DNA of 64,000 bases from JAPOUP01 sp965203255 (GCA_965203255.1 OZ241882.1:6138001-6202000), one strand, 5' to 3'; numbered from the stretch's first letter, positions 1-8,740 are shown. The notes: generated by a model from the sequence alone, not told the origin. Numbers and translations: made by a program.

Positions 1-414
1 GACCTTCCCGTGGACGGCGACAGCCTCATGCCGGTCATGCGCGCCGCCCGCTCCCGCTGGCGCATCGAGAACGGGACCTTCAACACGCTGAAGAACCAGG
101 GCTACCGCTCCGGGCACAGCTTCGGGCACGGAAAGCGGCGCCTGACCACGGTGCTCGCCATGACGATGACGCTCGCCTTCCTCACCGCCCGGACCGGGGC
201 CGCCTCCTGCAGGGTGTTCGCCGCCGCGCTGGAGGCGAGGGGGCGGCTGAAGTGCCTCCGGGAGAGAACCCGGTAATGCTTTCCCGACTTCCCGATCCCC
301 GACTGGCGGACCCTCCACCCCGCCCTGACCCACGGGCACGCGGCGGTGGCCCTGACCGTCGCCGGACCGTCCGGACGGTCGCCGCCGCGGGGCGGGGCGC
401 CCGGGCGCGCCTGA
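1..414 (+). pseudogene. IS4-like DDE transposase, C-terminal part, with an in-frame stop
   Basis: The reading frame is open from base 1, so the 5' part lies outside the window. It encodes the end of a DDE transposase: the segment RWRIENGTFNTLKNQGY (about residues 20-36) resembles the YREK-type signature of IS4-like transposases, with the conserved Glu and Lys. A TAA at 274-276 interrupts the frame. The same frame then continues to a TGA at 412-414, and the continuation still looks like a transposase tail (FPDFPIPDWRTLHPAL, then THGHAAVAL). A nonsense mutation is therefore more likely than a natural end. No terminal inverted repeat could be assigned on the right side. The family name is inferred from motif memory; that it is a transposase is fairly sure. 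Confidence 0.6.
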
Positions 415-840
415 ACGCCCGACCGAACCGCCCCAGGGCAGACCCGCGACACATCCCTTTTTCCCGCCGGAACGCCGCCGGAGGTCCCCGCACGCCCGGA
501 TTCCGCCTGAATCCGACGCCGACGCCCGCGCCAAGCCGGAAACCGGACCGGAATTTCACTGGCGGGAATTTCTGTCTGCCAGCAGCTTCGATGGATTGAT
601 CACACGCCTGCATCTCACGCTCGGCAAGACCGTATCGAACACCTGCCGCAGGGAACCGACTCACTTCGTTCCTTACTGTGTCCGATGTAATCCGTCGAAT
701 GCGCACGGATCCCGTCCGATGATGCTGGAAAAGAGAGTTCAGACTCGGCCCGAGTTTTTGTTCGGGCCGAAAAGGTACTTCCCCGATTCCTTAACTTCGC
801 TTGCAATAGTCGCCGCGCTCTCCAAGAAATCGCTCATCAT
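415..840. other. Intergenic region without a recognisable gene
   Basis: This GC-rich stretch lies between the transposase remnant and the end of erpA. Short open frames exist on both strands, but none has a plausible start, ribosome site or recognisable sequence. The only structure seen is the hairpin at 745-770. Confidence 0.5.
745..770 (-). terminator. Hairpin downstream of erpA, possible terminator
   Basis: TCGGCCCGA at 745-753 pairs perfectly with TCGGGCCGA at 762-770, giving a 9-bp GC-rich stem with an 8-base T-rich loop. It sits 70 bases beyond the erpA stop. No U-run follows the stem on the minus strand, so intrinsic termination is uncertain. Confidence 0.3.
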
Positions 841-1167
841 TCAGATCGAGAACGACGTGCCGCAACCACAGGAACTGGTCACGTTCGGATTGTCGATGAC
901 AAAGCGTGCACCTATCAGTTCTTCCGAATAGTCGATGGTTGCATTGGCAAGAAAGGGAAGGGACACTTCGTCAATCACAACGCGCTCACCGTCAGGACCT
1001 CTCAGAATCGTATCGCCCTCCGCTGGTTCGTCCAACGAGATGTCATATTGGAAACCCGAGCAGCCGCCGCCATCGACGGCAATGCGGAGGGCCTTGCCAC
1101 TGTCACCCGCGCCGATATTGGCAAGTTGGGTGTACGCTCGGTCGGTGACTTTGGGCGGAATGAGCAA
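841..1167 (-). CDS. erpA: Iron-sulfur cluster insertion protein ErpA (HesB/IscA family)
   Basis: A-type iron-sulfur carrier that receives clusters from the assembly scaffold and passes them to apo-enzymes in the cytoplasm. The three ligand cysteines are present: C36 in GGGCSGFQY, and C100 and C102 in the terminal SSCGCGTSF. With the TTG start at 1167 the protein is 108 residues and begins LLIPPKVT, which fits the usual family length. The frame is open to an ATG at 1251, but those extra 28 residues look unlike the family and would overlap dgt, which reads the other way from 1244. The TTG start is therefore preferred, although its ribosome site is weak. Divergent erpA-dgt pairs are, as I recall, common in Rhodobacterales. 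Confidence 0.88.
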   Translation of the reverse strand: MLIPPKVTDRAYTQLANIGAGDSGKALRIAVDGGGCSGFQYDISLDEPAEGDTILRGPDGERVVIDEVSLPFLANATIDYSEELIGARFVIDNPNVTSSCGCGTSFSI

Positions 1168-1243
1168 GGTCTGGCATCCGGCATTCAGTTTCTGTCCGAT
1201 ACAGGATATATGCTCTTGAGGACCGTGTGGCAAGGATAAGCAG

Positions 1244-2380
1244 ATGCTCATGGAATATGCAGCACGCGGGAATCTGTCACGCGGGCGACTTTACCCGGAG
1301 AACGAGAGCCGGTTCCGAACGTGTTTCCAACGCGATCGGGACCGAATTATACATTCGAGTGCCTTCAGGAGATTGAAGCACAAGACGCAGGTCTTCATCG
1401 AGCATGAGGGCGACTACTATCGAACGCGGATGACGCATTCGATCGAGGTGGCTCAGGTTGCGCGAACCGTCGCCACGGCGCTGGGCCTAAACGAGCAACT
1501 GACCGAGGCGGTGGCACTGGCACACGATTTGGGACATCCACCATTTGGCCATGCCGGAGAAGAAACGCTTCAGCACCTGATGGAACCCTTTGGAGGGTTC
1601 GACCACAATGCTCAGGCGATCCGGATTGTGACATGTCTGGAGCGGCATTACGCCGGTTTCGACGGTCTTAACCTCACTTGGGAGACACTTGAGGGTATTG
1701 CGAAGCACAATGGCCCGTTGACAGGCGAGATTCCCTATGCGCTAGCCGAGTATAACAAGCTCCATGATCTTGAGTTCCACACCTATGCGAGTCTGGAAGC
1801 ACAGGTTGCGTCGCTGGCCGATGATGTCGCCTACTGCAGTCATGATCTCCATGACGGATTGCGTGCAGGGCTTTTTTCGACACATGAAATCGCTGAACTG
1901 CCACTTCTTGACGAGTGCTTCTCACAGGTTGACTTCGCGTATAGGGGGCTTGACGGATACCGGCGCCAGCATGAGGCCCTGCGCCGGTTCTTTGGGCTGA
2001 TGGTCGGGGACCTGATTGAACAGTCAGCCAAGCGACTGGCTGATCTTGCACCCAGCTCAGTGACTGAGGTTCGTCAGGCGGGACATCAAATCGTGGGATT
2101 TTCGGAGTCGTTCCAGGAACGCATGGGTTCCATACGTGAGTTTCTATTCGATCGAATGTACAGAGCCCCTGACGTGTTGAAGATGCGGCGAAAGGTGAAA
2201 AGGGCCGTCGAGGCGCTGTTTCCTATTTTCATCACCAACACGGAACTGTTGCCTGAACAGTGGCATAGAGATGTGGAAGCGGCTGAGAACGAAACCTTAG
2301 TGGCCCGCATTGTCGTGGACTACATTTCTGGAATGACAGATCGGTTTGCACTCCAGGAATACATGCGGCTTTGTGGGTAG
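1244..2380 (+). CDS. dgt: dGTP triphosphohydrolase-like HD-domain protein
   Basis: Member of the dGTPase family, which hydrolyses deoxynucleoside triphosphates to nucleoside and triphosphate and so tunes dNTP pools. The 378-residue protein carries the HD metal site: His65 in RMTHSIEVAQ, then His94-Asp95 in ALAHDLGHPPFGHAGE. The N-terminal NESRFRTCFQRDRDRIIHSS block is also typical. The start at 1244 has AAGGA at 1232-1236; an ATG at 1250 is possible. Family members of this shorter, proteobacterial type are often annotated as dGTPase-like because their preferred dNTP is not known. It is divergent from erpA. In related genomes argS normally follows directly, but here a 3.6-kb accessory insert separates them. 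Confidence 0.92.
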   Translation: MLMEYAARGNLSRGRLYPENESRFRTCFQRDRDRIIHSSAFRRLKHKTQVFIEHEGDYYRTRMTHSIEVAQVARTVATALGLNEQLTEAVALAHDLGHPPFGHAGEETLQHLMEPFGGFDHNAQAIRIVTCLERHYAGFDGLNLTWETLEGIAKHNGPLTGEIPYALAEYNKLHDLEFHTYASLEAQVASLADDVAYCSHDLHDGLRAGLFSTHEIAELPLLDECFSQVDFAYRGLDGYRRQHEALRRFFGLMVGDLIEQSAKRLADLAPSSVTEVRQAGHQIVGFSESFQERMGSIREFLFDRMYRAPDVLKMRRKVKRAVEALFPIFITNTELLPEQWHRDVEAAENETLVARIVVDYISGMTDRFALQEYMRLCG

Positions 2381-2391
2381 CCCTACAGCAG

Positions 2392-2844
2392 TTAGCTGCA
2401 CCCGGTCTGGGATGTTTGTCGTGCTTGGTTCTGCTCCGGGTGGCTGAACTCCAGGCCTAGGCCCTCGATGATCGGACAGTTCGGCCTGTCATCGCCTTTG
2501 CATGCATTGGCGAGACGACCGAGTTCGTCATGGAGGGACTGTAGCTCACGTTGCTTCTCTGCGATCTCGTCCAGTCGCTTCATCGCCATGCGTTTCACGT
2601 CTGCGCTAGAGCGATGTTGGTTCTCATAGAGGCCGAGCAGTTCCCTGCATTCGGAGACCGAAAACCCGAACTCCCTTGCTCGCCTGACGAACACGAGCTT
2701 TCGAACAGCTTGGGAATCGTAGGTTCTATAGCCTGCTCCTGTTCGGAATGGTGCCGCAACAAGCCCGATCTCGGAATAGTATCGAACCGTCTTGACGGGC
2801 AGGCCCGCTAGTCTTGCCGCTGCAGAAATCCTGAACTCGGACAT
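2392..2844 (-). CDS. MerR-family copper-type regulator (CueR/HmrR-like)
   Basis: A 150-residue MerR-family activator. The N-terminal winged helix-turn-helix (residues 3-70) contains RLAGLPVKTVRYYSEIGL, and a long dimerisation helix follows. Two cysteines, C115 and C123 in CKGDDRPNCPI, match the metal-binding loop of the Cu(I)-sensing CueR/HmrR group, so copper or a related monovalent ion is the likely signal. The protein has an extended, uncharacterised C-terminal tail of about 20 residues. It is divergent from the DUF4396 gene, and its start abuts the MerR-type promoter at 2845-2875. No copper ATPase or oxidase gene is nearby, so the regulon visible here is that membrane protein and perhaps the regulator itself. 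Confidence 0.85.
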   Translation of the reverse strand: MSEFRISAAARLAGLPVKTVRYYSEIGLVAAPFRTGAGYRTYDSQAVRKLVFVRRAREFGFSVSECRELLGLYENQHRSSADVKRMAMKRLDEIAEKQRELQSLHDELGRLANACKGDDRPNCPIIEGLGLEFSHPEQNQARQTSQTGCS

Positions 2845-2875
2845 TTGACTCTCCAGTTACTGGAAACTCTAGTTT
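2845..2875 (+). promoter_or_regulatory. MerR-type promoter with 19-bp spacer and dyad operator
   Basis: A -35 box TTGACT (2845-2850) and a -10 box TAGTTT (2870-2875) are separated by 19 bases, the overlong spacing typical of promoters activated by MerR proteins through DNA distortion. Inside the spacer lies a perfect 13-base dyad TCCAGTTACTGGA (2852-2864). The regulator gene starts at 2844 in the opposite direction. Confidence 0.72.
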
Positions 2876-2905
2876 ACGGATAGCCACGAATCAATAGGGT
2901 GTCCC

Positions 2906-3352
2906 ATGGCAACAATTGCTGCAAGATTTGCTATCGACTGGCGCTGCCGTCCCACGTGGCGGCGGGCATCGAAGAACACCGCATGGTGCTTGTTCGGATG
3001 TGCCATAGGCGACTTTGGCACTATCCTGTTCTTCCAGATCACGGGAATTCCCTGGCCGACTATGGCAATCATGCTCCTTGCGGTCTTCAATGGTCTGCTA
3101 ACATCGATCGCTCTCGAAACACTCATTCTCTTTCGCCAGATGGATCTCAGGAGCGCATTCCGGACAGCGACTGGCATGTCGCTGATTTCAATGATTTCGA
3201 TGGAGGCAATGATGAATGCGACTGACTGGGCGTTGACCGGCGGCGCAGTTCTGACGTTTTGGGTTGTGCCGCTCATGCTCGCTGCCGGATTCGTTACGCC
3301 GCTGCCATACAATTACTGGCGCCTGAAGGTGCTCGGCAGGGCATGCCATTGA
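2906..3352 (+). CDS. DUF4396 membrane protein
   Basis: A 148-residue membrane protein of the DUF4396 type. A cytoplasmic basic N-terminus (WRCRPTWRRASKNTAW) is followed by about four hydrophobic segments near residues 27-44, 53-76, 90-110 and 112-133. The middle holds the conserved-looking ETLILFRQMDLRSAF and SMISMEAMMN stretches. The function of the family is not established; proteins of this kind often sit beside heavy-metal genes. Here it lies directly downstream of a MerR-type promoter whose regulator looks copper-responsive, which suggests a role in metal handling. A weak AGGG precedes the ATG at 2906. Confidence 0.72.
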   Translation: MATIAARFAIDWRCRPTWRRASKNTAWCLFGCAIGDFGTILFFQITGIPWPTMAIMLLAVFNGLLTSIALETLILFRQMDLRSAFRTATGMSLISMISMEAMMNATDWALTGGAVLTFWVVPLMLAAGFVTPLPYNYWRLKVLGRACH

Positions 3353-3542
3353 GCGGTGTAGGCGTCCTTTTCGTCCCCTGTCAGAGTTCATCGTGATAGG
3401 GGTGATGCTGAAATGTGGATGGCCGCCTTGAAAAAAGCTTGAATCGTTCACTGAGCGAATTCAATTCGGGCAGACTCCCGAAGAATTTCTCTACACCCAT
3501 CACTGAACTTGGTGGCAAGGCCGCTGCCCGGGAGCAGGGAGG

Positions 3543-3627
3543 TCCGCCTTCCGGCCATTCCCTCCGCTCGGGCTCCGCCCTCGCCGCGGGAATGGCCGGT
3601 GTTGCACTTCGGAGTGGAAGTGGGGAT
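3543..3627. repeat. Solo right end of the IS30-family element
   Basis: This segment matches the right end of the IS30 element at about 63765-63845, including the outer repeat GTTGCACTTCGGAGTGGAAG and an internal hairpin (CCGGCCATTCCC paired with GGGAATGGCCGG). No transposase accompanies it. Other solo ends lie at 37232-37258 and 51610-51645. Confidence 0.7.
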
Positions 3628-3664
3628 CCGTCCGATGTCAAATCCTTGATCCACGAACCTGACC

Positions 3665-3696
3665 TTGCTATCTTTGGCATATGCCAGTGATATGCT
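3665..3696 (+). promoter_or_regulatory. Putative promoter and palindrome ahead of the antitoxin gene
   Basis: A TTGCTA (3665-3670) and an AT-rich -10-like region around 3688-3694 flank the perfect 10-base palindrome GGCATATGCC (3676-3685). Toxin-antitoxin promoters are usually repressed by the antitoxin binding such palindromes, so this is a reasonable operator candidate. It is a weak prediction from sequence alone. Confidence 0.35.
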
Positions 3697-3721
3697 ACCA
3701 ACCGATTCCGAGGATATTGCC

Positions 3722-3952
3722 GTGACAGCAACAGCAAAGCTCTTCACCAATGGCCGAAGTCAGGCTGTGCGCATTCCGAAAGACCTGGCCTTTGAGGGTA
3801 TCGACGAGGTTTTGGTACGCAAGGTCGGCAACAAGCTCGTCTTGGAACCGATCCGAAAGACATGGACAAGCTTCGCTGAGGAAGAAGCTGCCGGTTCCGA
3901 TTTCATGTCGGACCGCATTGATCTGCTGAGTACGGACCGGGTGATGTTCTGA
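3722..3952 (+). CDS. vapB: VapB-like antitoxin (AbrB/SpoVT fold)
   Basis: A 76-residue antitoxin. The N-terminal TAKLFTNGRSQAVRIPKDLAF is the swapped-hairpin AbrB-type DNA-binding motif of VapB antitoxins (NGRSQAVRIPK is highly characteristic). The acidic C-terminal half, including WTSFAEEEAAGSDF, would wrap around the PIN toxin. The GTG at 3722 is chosen because it places the motif at the very N-terminus and has GAGGA a few bases upstream; the frame is open to 3665 but the extra residues look unrelated. The gene sits 8 bases before its partner toxin, which is frameshifted, so this antitoxin is probably an orphan now. Confidence 0.8.
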   Translation: MTATAKLFTNGRSQAVRIPKDLAFEGIDEVLVRKVGNKLVLEPIRKTWTSFAEEEAAGSDFMSDRIDLLSTDRVMF

Positions 3953-3960
3953 CCCTCTAT

Positions 3961-4372
3961 ATGCTCGATACCGACACCTGCAGCTACATCATGCGGAAGC
4001 AATCGCCGGAACTGCTCCAATCGATGCAGGCCAAGGTCCGAGGCCGGCGATGACATCTGCATCTCCGTGGTCACCTATTCTGAACTTCGCCTCGGCGCCG
4101 CTCGGTCTCAGGCGAGGCGAAAGTACGATTATCTGATCAATGCGCTTTCCGACCGACTGGATTTCATAGCGGATTGGTCGACCAAGGAGGCAGATTTATT
4201 CGCCGGGCTGCAAGCCGGCTTGATGGGGCAGGGGACGCCTATCGGGACGAATGACGCAATGATCGCCGCTCATGCATTGTCGCTGGGTGCTGTTCTGGTT
4301 ACAAACAATCAGCGCCATTTCTCAAAGGTGGAGGGGCTTGCGCTGGCAAATTGGGCGGGCCGCCAAGAGTAG
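3961..4372 (+). pseudogene. vapC: VapC-like PIN-domain toxin, frameshifted
   Basis: PIN-domain ribonuclease toxin partner of the preceding antitoxin. The first frame starts at ATG 3961 with MLDTDTCSYIMRKQ, containing the first catalytic Asp of the PIN fold, and ends early at TGA 4051-4053. The rest of the domain continues in the next frame from about 4037 to the TAG at 4370-4372: ICISVVTYSELRLGAARS holds the conserved Glu, GTPIGTNDAMIAAHAL holds the later Asp, and GAVLVTNNQRHFSKV closes the fold. A single-base deletion near 4036-4040 explains the break; restoring it gives one protein of about 136 residues. All other PIN features are preserved, so the damage is recent or is a sequencing error. 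Confidence 0.8.
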
Positions 4373-4471
4373 TCTGCGCCTTTCACGACGGCCGGAACCA
4401 CTTCAACCCATGGCGTGACAGCGGCGTCAAGGAGCGCATGATGGATGCGTTGGGCGACTAATATCGCGACC

Positions 4472-4992
4472 TTATTGTTGTGACGGATAGAGGGACTTCG
4501 GTTTCACGCGGGCGTCCCCGGTCCTGAAGCGCCAGTCGACCGGCTTCGCCGACGGGTTGCGGTGCGCCTGCCAGGCGCCGGCCTCCCGCACCATCGCCTC
4601 GCGGTCCGGGATGCGCCTGGCGGGGCACTGCCGGGAGAGGACGTCTGTCCCGGTCTCCGCCATGTCCGGCCGGCTCCCGTGCCTCGGCGTGTGGTGGACC
4701 TCGAAGCGGTCCGCGGGCCGCGACGCCTCCGCCGGCTCGAAGGTCTCGTACAGGGTCGACAGCCTGTGGGTGTCGGGCTGTCAATCACGGGGACGGTCCT
4801 CCTGTCCGGAAAGTGGACGTCGGCGATGTCGGCAGGCAGCCCCGCGAAGTCCCGCCTCCTGCGCCGGTCGGTGACCTCCACGTGTCGCCACGCCTCCAGC
4901 GGGGGGGGGTGGACCATGAACAGGTCCGCGGTGCCGTTGCGCCCGTACCCATAGCCTGCCGCCTCCCGGTGCCCCCCGGAACCGCCAGCGGA
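4472..4992 (-). pseudogene. IS630-family transposase remnant
   Basis: Two overlapping frames on the minus strand together give the second half of an IS630-type DDE transposase. RNGTADLFMVHPPPLEAW, then RHVEVTDRRRRRDFAGL and RRTVPVID lie in one frame. After a frameshift near 4785, ETFEPAEA-like sequence, VLSRQCPARRIPDREAM and the terminal DARVKPKSLYPSQQ lie in the other. The N-terminal helix-turn-helix half is missing and the catalytic DNLNTH motif is destroyed at the frameshift. The copy cannot be functional. A second IS630 C-terminal scrap lies at 25388-25519. Confidence 0.65.
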
Positions 4993-5996
4993 CATCCGCC
5001 CGATCCGGAAGGCCTGTTGGTTGTTGTTGCGGCCAGTATACGGTATCATGTGGGACAGGGCAGGCGTCCCGGCGTCACTTCAACACGGACAGGATACTAG
5101 GTCCGCAGGCGGGCGGGACGACGCCCCGAAATTGACCGCTACCGGAACCGGCAGCCAGTCGGTGAGGACCACGGAGATGGCCGGACCGTTGGGATACGGT
5201 GTCGGCAGGAAGCATTAATGGTGGAAGTGGGGACATTTCTTCGGTTTTGGATCTGAATATCCATAGCCTGTCTGCAGGCAGGTGCCATCCGGGCATGTCA
5301 GAGCCGTCCGCCGGGGATATCCCGGCCGGCCCGCAAGTGATTCGCTTTCCGCGTCGGACGGACGCGGTCCGTCCGGCCCTCCTGCAACCGCCCGTCGCGG
5401 AGAAAGGCGTTGGCGGTCACGACCAGCCTGCAGCGGCTACGGCGGCGGGAAGCTGCGCACGGGACGCAAACGCTTGGGATAGCTGGTACAATTGAGAAAT
5501 GAGTTATGATTCAGCCTCAAAGCCGATAATCAGAACCCGGTTCTCAATCTGATACCGGCCGTGCCAATTCCGGTCCGCAATGCCGTTGAGACAGACTGCG
5601 CCCATTGCACACTGCCGACGCAACTGGCGACGGTGGTTGGAACTCGATGGCAATGGAGTTGCTTCGCTCGCCAGCGAACGCCCGCATTGAGGGCGAAGAC
5701 AGCGCATGATCCATTGACACTGTAGGCACTTCTGGAAGTCCATAGGCTTGGAAAAACGGCACCAAGCAACGCTTCTAGAGAAACATCGTCGCCGGATCTG
5801 CTTTCGGGCTTGCCAATGTGCGCTGCGTTATCGAAGCCCCTCTATCGACATGGACTTCGCTCCTCTGCAGGAATCCGCCTTTGCCTGAACTCGAGGTGAC
5901 CGCAAGACGCTTGCATTGACGTGGTTGGGATTTGACCACCGCATTGACGTCCAGGCTACGGATGTTAATCCTCTGCCAGCCAAAACGGACGCAGCG
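4993..5996. other. Gene-free region with mobile-element debris
   Basis: No supportable gene is seen between the IS630 remnant and argS. A GGTGGAAGTGGGGA scrap near 5220 resembles the outer edge of the IS30 repeat, and GC-rich tracts up to about 5490 look like insertion-sequence debris. From about 5490 on, the composition returns to that of the core genome; the argS promoter presumably lies here but could not be located with confidence. Confidence 0.4.
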
Positions 5997-7718
5997 ATGA
6001 ATCTCTTTTCCGATATCCGGACCGCCGTGCTCGAAGCACTGGACTCAATGAAGGCCGCTGGTGATCTGCCGAAAGCCATCTCAACTGATGGAATAACCGT
6101 CGAGCCCCCACGCGATTCCGCCCATGGCGATATGGCCACCAATGCAGCAATGGTACTCGCAAAACGCGCAGGATCCAAGCCTCGGGATATCGCCACAACC
6201 ATCGCGGAGTATCTTTCCAGCGATTCGAGAATCGAGGCGACAGAGGTTGCCGGTCCTGGATTCCTGAACATACGCCTTGCGGAGACCTGCTGGTCAGATC
6301 TGATCGAGGCCGTGCAGAACAACGAGACCTACGGTTGTTCCCGAATGGGCAAAAGCCAGAAAATCAACGTGGAATATGTTTCGGCAAATCCCACGGGGCC
6401 TCTGCATGTCGGCCATGCCCGCGGAGCGGTCTATGGGGATGCTCTTGCTTCGCTGCTCGAATTCGCAGGATTCGACGTAACGCGGGAATACTACATCAAC
6501 GACGGCGGAGCACAGGTGGACGTATTGGCCCGCTCGGTCTTCGAGCGCTACCGCGAAGCCTGCGGACTGGAACCCGAAATCGCCGATGGCCTGTATCCTG
6601 GCTCTTACCTGATGCCGGTGGGAGAGGCTCTGGCGGAACAGTATGGCGAGTCCCTTCTGGAGCAGCCTGAGGAATCCTGGCTTGGCAAGGTCCGTAACTT
6701 TGCGACAGATCGCATGATGGACATGATCCGGGAGGATCTCGCTGCTCTGGGAGTTACCATGGATGTGTTTTTCTCCGAAAAGTCGCTCTATGGCTCCGGA
6801 CAGATCGAGGCCGCGCTCGGTAATCTGTCCGACAGGGGTCTGATCTACGAAGGTGTGCTGGATCCACCCAAAGGAAAGATACCGGATGATTGGGAGCCAC
6901 GCCGACAGACATTGTTTCGGTCAACCGACCACGGCGACGACATGGACCGTCCGGTACGGAAGTTCGATGGCTCGTGGACATATTTCGCAAGTGATATTGC
7001 CTACCACTACAACAAGGTCTCAAGAGGTTACGATACTCTGATCAATGTCTTCGGCGCGGATCACAGCGGCTACGTCAAGCGAATGAAAGCGGTGGTCTCC
7101 GCTCTGTCAGACGGGTCGGTCCCACTTGACGTCAAGCTCATGCGACTTGTTAAGCTCTACCGGAACGGCGAGCCTTTCAAGATGTCCAAGCGTGAAGGTA
7201 ACTTCGTGTCGCTGCGCGATGTTGTCGATCAGGTGGGTGCCGACGTGACCCGTCTCGTATTGCTGATGCGCAGAAACGACGCGCCACTGGATTTCGATCT
7301 CGATAGGGTTCTGGAGCAGTCAAAGGACAATCCCGTCTTCTACATCCAATATGCCCATGCTCGGGTCAGATCGGTCATGCGCAGGGCAGGGGAGCACGGT
7401 ATTCCGCTGGATCGACCACCGAAGATCGAAGACAGCGCGGAAATGGCGGTCGCAAGGAAAATCGCCGAATGGCCGCGACTGGTCGAGACGGCCGTTCGCT
7501 CACATGAGCCCCATCGGGTGGCTTTTTTTCTCCACGAACTCGCAGGCGAATTCCACTCTCTCTGGAACAGGGGCAACGAACTTCCCTACCTGCGTTTCGT
7601 TCAGGAAGGCGACGCAGACGCGTCAGCCGGAAAAATTGCGCTACCGAAAGCCGTTGGTGTTGTAATTTCGGCTGGTCTTGGTATTCTGGGGGTGACTCCG
7701 GCGGAGCACATGCACTGA
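5997..7718 (+). CDS. argS: Arginyl-tRNA synthetase
   Basis: Class I aminoacyl-tRNA synthetase that charges tRNA-Arg. The 573-residue protein begins MNLFSDIRTAVLEALDSM, the usual N-terminus of the RNA-binding additional domain, with VEPPRDSAHGDMATNAAM following. The catalytic HIGH-type motif is in ANPTGPLHVGHARGA, and the KMSKS loop is PFKMSKREGNFVSL. The C-terminal helical anticodon-binding domain ends in GILGVTPAEHMH. The ATG at 5997 is chosen over the upstream in-frame start at 5916 because family members begin here. It is the first gene of the run argS-SPOR-nagZ-scpA-scpB. Confidence 0.96.
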   Translation: MNLFSDIRTAVLEALDSMKAAGDLPKAISTDGITVEPPRDSAHGDMATNAAMVLAKRAGSKPRDIATTIAEYLSSDSRIEATEVAGPGFLNIRLAETCWSDLIEAVQNNETYGCSRMGKSQKINVEYVSANPTGPLHVGHARGAVYGDALASLLEFAGFDVTREYYINDGGAQVDVLARSVFERYREACGLEPEIADGLYPGSYLMPVGEALAEQYGESLLEQPEESWLGKVRNFATDRMMDMIREDLAALGVTMDVFFSEKSLYGSGQIEAALGNLSDRGLIYEGVLDPPKGKIPDDWEPRRQTLFRSTDHGDDMDRPVRKFDGSWTYFASDIAYHYNKVSRGYDTLINVFGADHSGYVKRMKAVVSALSDGSVPLDVKLMRLVKLYRNGEPFKMSKREGNFVSLRDVVDQVGADVTRLVLLMRRNDAPLDFDLDRVLEQSKDNPVFYIQYAHARVRSVMRRAGEHGIPLDRPPKIEDSAEMAVARKIAEWPRLVETAVRSHEPHRVAFFLHELAGEFHSLWNRGNELPYLRFVQEGDADASAGKIALPKAVGVVISAGLGILGVTPAEHMH

Positions 7719-7804
7719 ACCAAAAGGCGAGGCGGGCTTCTCGGAGTTTTGTGCAGGCAAGGTGAACGGGTGGGAAGTTCCATCCCGTTGGCGGCGGAGC
7801 AGCT

Positions 7805-8740
7805 ATGGCAAATGTTGGATTGAGCATCGACTCCACGGGTCTCGCAGACGAGGGGGGTCGGAGATCGTCCGTTTTCCTCAATTGGTTGGGGGCCATTCTT
7901 TCGGTAGCGCTGATTGCAGGCTTTGGGGTGTGGGGCTATCAGATGGCGATCAGAGACGTATCCAATGTGCCCGTGGTCAGGGCGGTTGCCGGCCCGATGC
8001 GTGTCGCGCCGGAGAATCCAGGGGGCGAAAAGGCCGAGCACCAAGGGCTGGCGGTGAACCGGGTTGCGGCAGGTGGTGGCGTTCAGGCACCTGCTGACAG
8101 GTTGGTTCTCGCTCCCGAACCGGAAAACCTGACAGACGAAGACCTCCCGAAATCGAAACTGAGCCCCACGGATGAGGGAAGTGAAGCACGCGTTACGGGT
8201 TCCTCGAACCTGGACGGTCAATCGGATGCCAAGACAATTCAGGTTATGGACGAAGATCCTATCATGACCGCAATCCTGGCAGTGGAGAAGCAAGCATCCG
8301 AGACGGGATTATCTTTGGTTGGGGATGAGGTCGGGGACGACCCCATGGCAATTCCGGAAAATGTGCTCGTAAGGTCGCCACTACCGACTCCACGTCCAGC
8401 GGTGGACTTGGCCGCGCAATCAATCGCAAGGGCAGTCGCCCGGTCTGTGGAGGAGCGGTCAATTGAGGTTGACCCTTCGACTATGCCCGTAGGTACGTCA
8501 CTCGCACAGTTTGGCGCATATAGAAGCCCAGAGACCGCTCGAAGCGAGTGGTCCAGGCTTCAGGAGCGGTTTCCCGAATTTCTTCAAGGAAGGAAGTGGT
8601 TTGTGGAAGAAACCGTTTCCGGCGGACAGTCATTCTTTCGACTTCGCGTGACAGGATTCGACAGCCTGAACGCCAGCAAGCGCTTCTGTTCGTTGTTCAC
8701 CACTGAAGGAGAAGACTGCATCGCTGTCCAAACGCGCTGA
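7805..8740 (+). CDS. SPOR-domain inner-membrane protein
   Basis: A 311-residue bitopic protein. One transmembrane helix near residues 25-47 (LNWLGAILSVALIAGFGVWG) follows a short cytoplasmic N-terminus. The middle, about residues 55-215, is low-complexity and Pro/Ala/Glu-rich. The C-terminus (about 230-311) has the form of a SPOR domain, with LAQFGAYRSPETARSEW and FFRLRVTGFDSLNASKRFC. SPOR domains bind denuded glycan strands at the division septum, so a cell-division or wall-remodelling role in the periplasm is likely. Its stop overlaps the nagZ start (TGATG), fitting co-translation with that murein-recycling enzyme. Confidence 0.85.
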   Translation: MANVGLSIDSTGLADEGGRRSSVFLNWLGAILSVALIAGFGVWGYQMAIRDVSNVPVVRAVAGPMRVAPENPGGEKAEHQGLAVNRVAAGGGVQAPADRLVLAPEPENLTDEDLPKSKLSPTDEGSEARVTGSSNLDGQSDAKTIQVMDEDPIMTAILAVEKQASETGLSLVGDEVGDDPMAIPENVLVRSPLPTPRPAVDLAAQSIARAVARSVEERSIEVDPSTMPVGTSLAQFGAYRSPETARSEWSRLQERFPEFLQGRKWFVEETVSGGQSFFRLRVTGFDSLNASKRFCSLFTTEGEDCIAVQTR

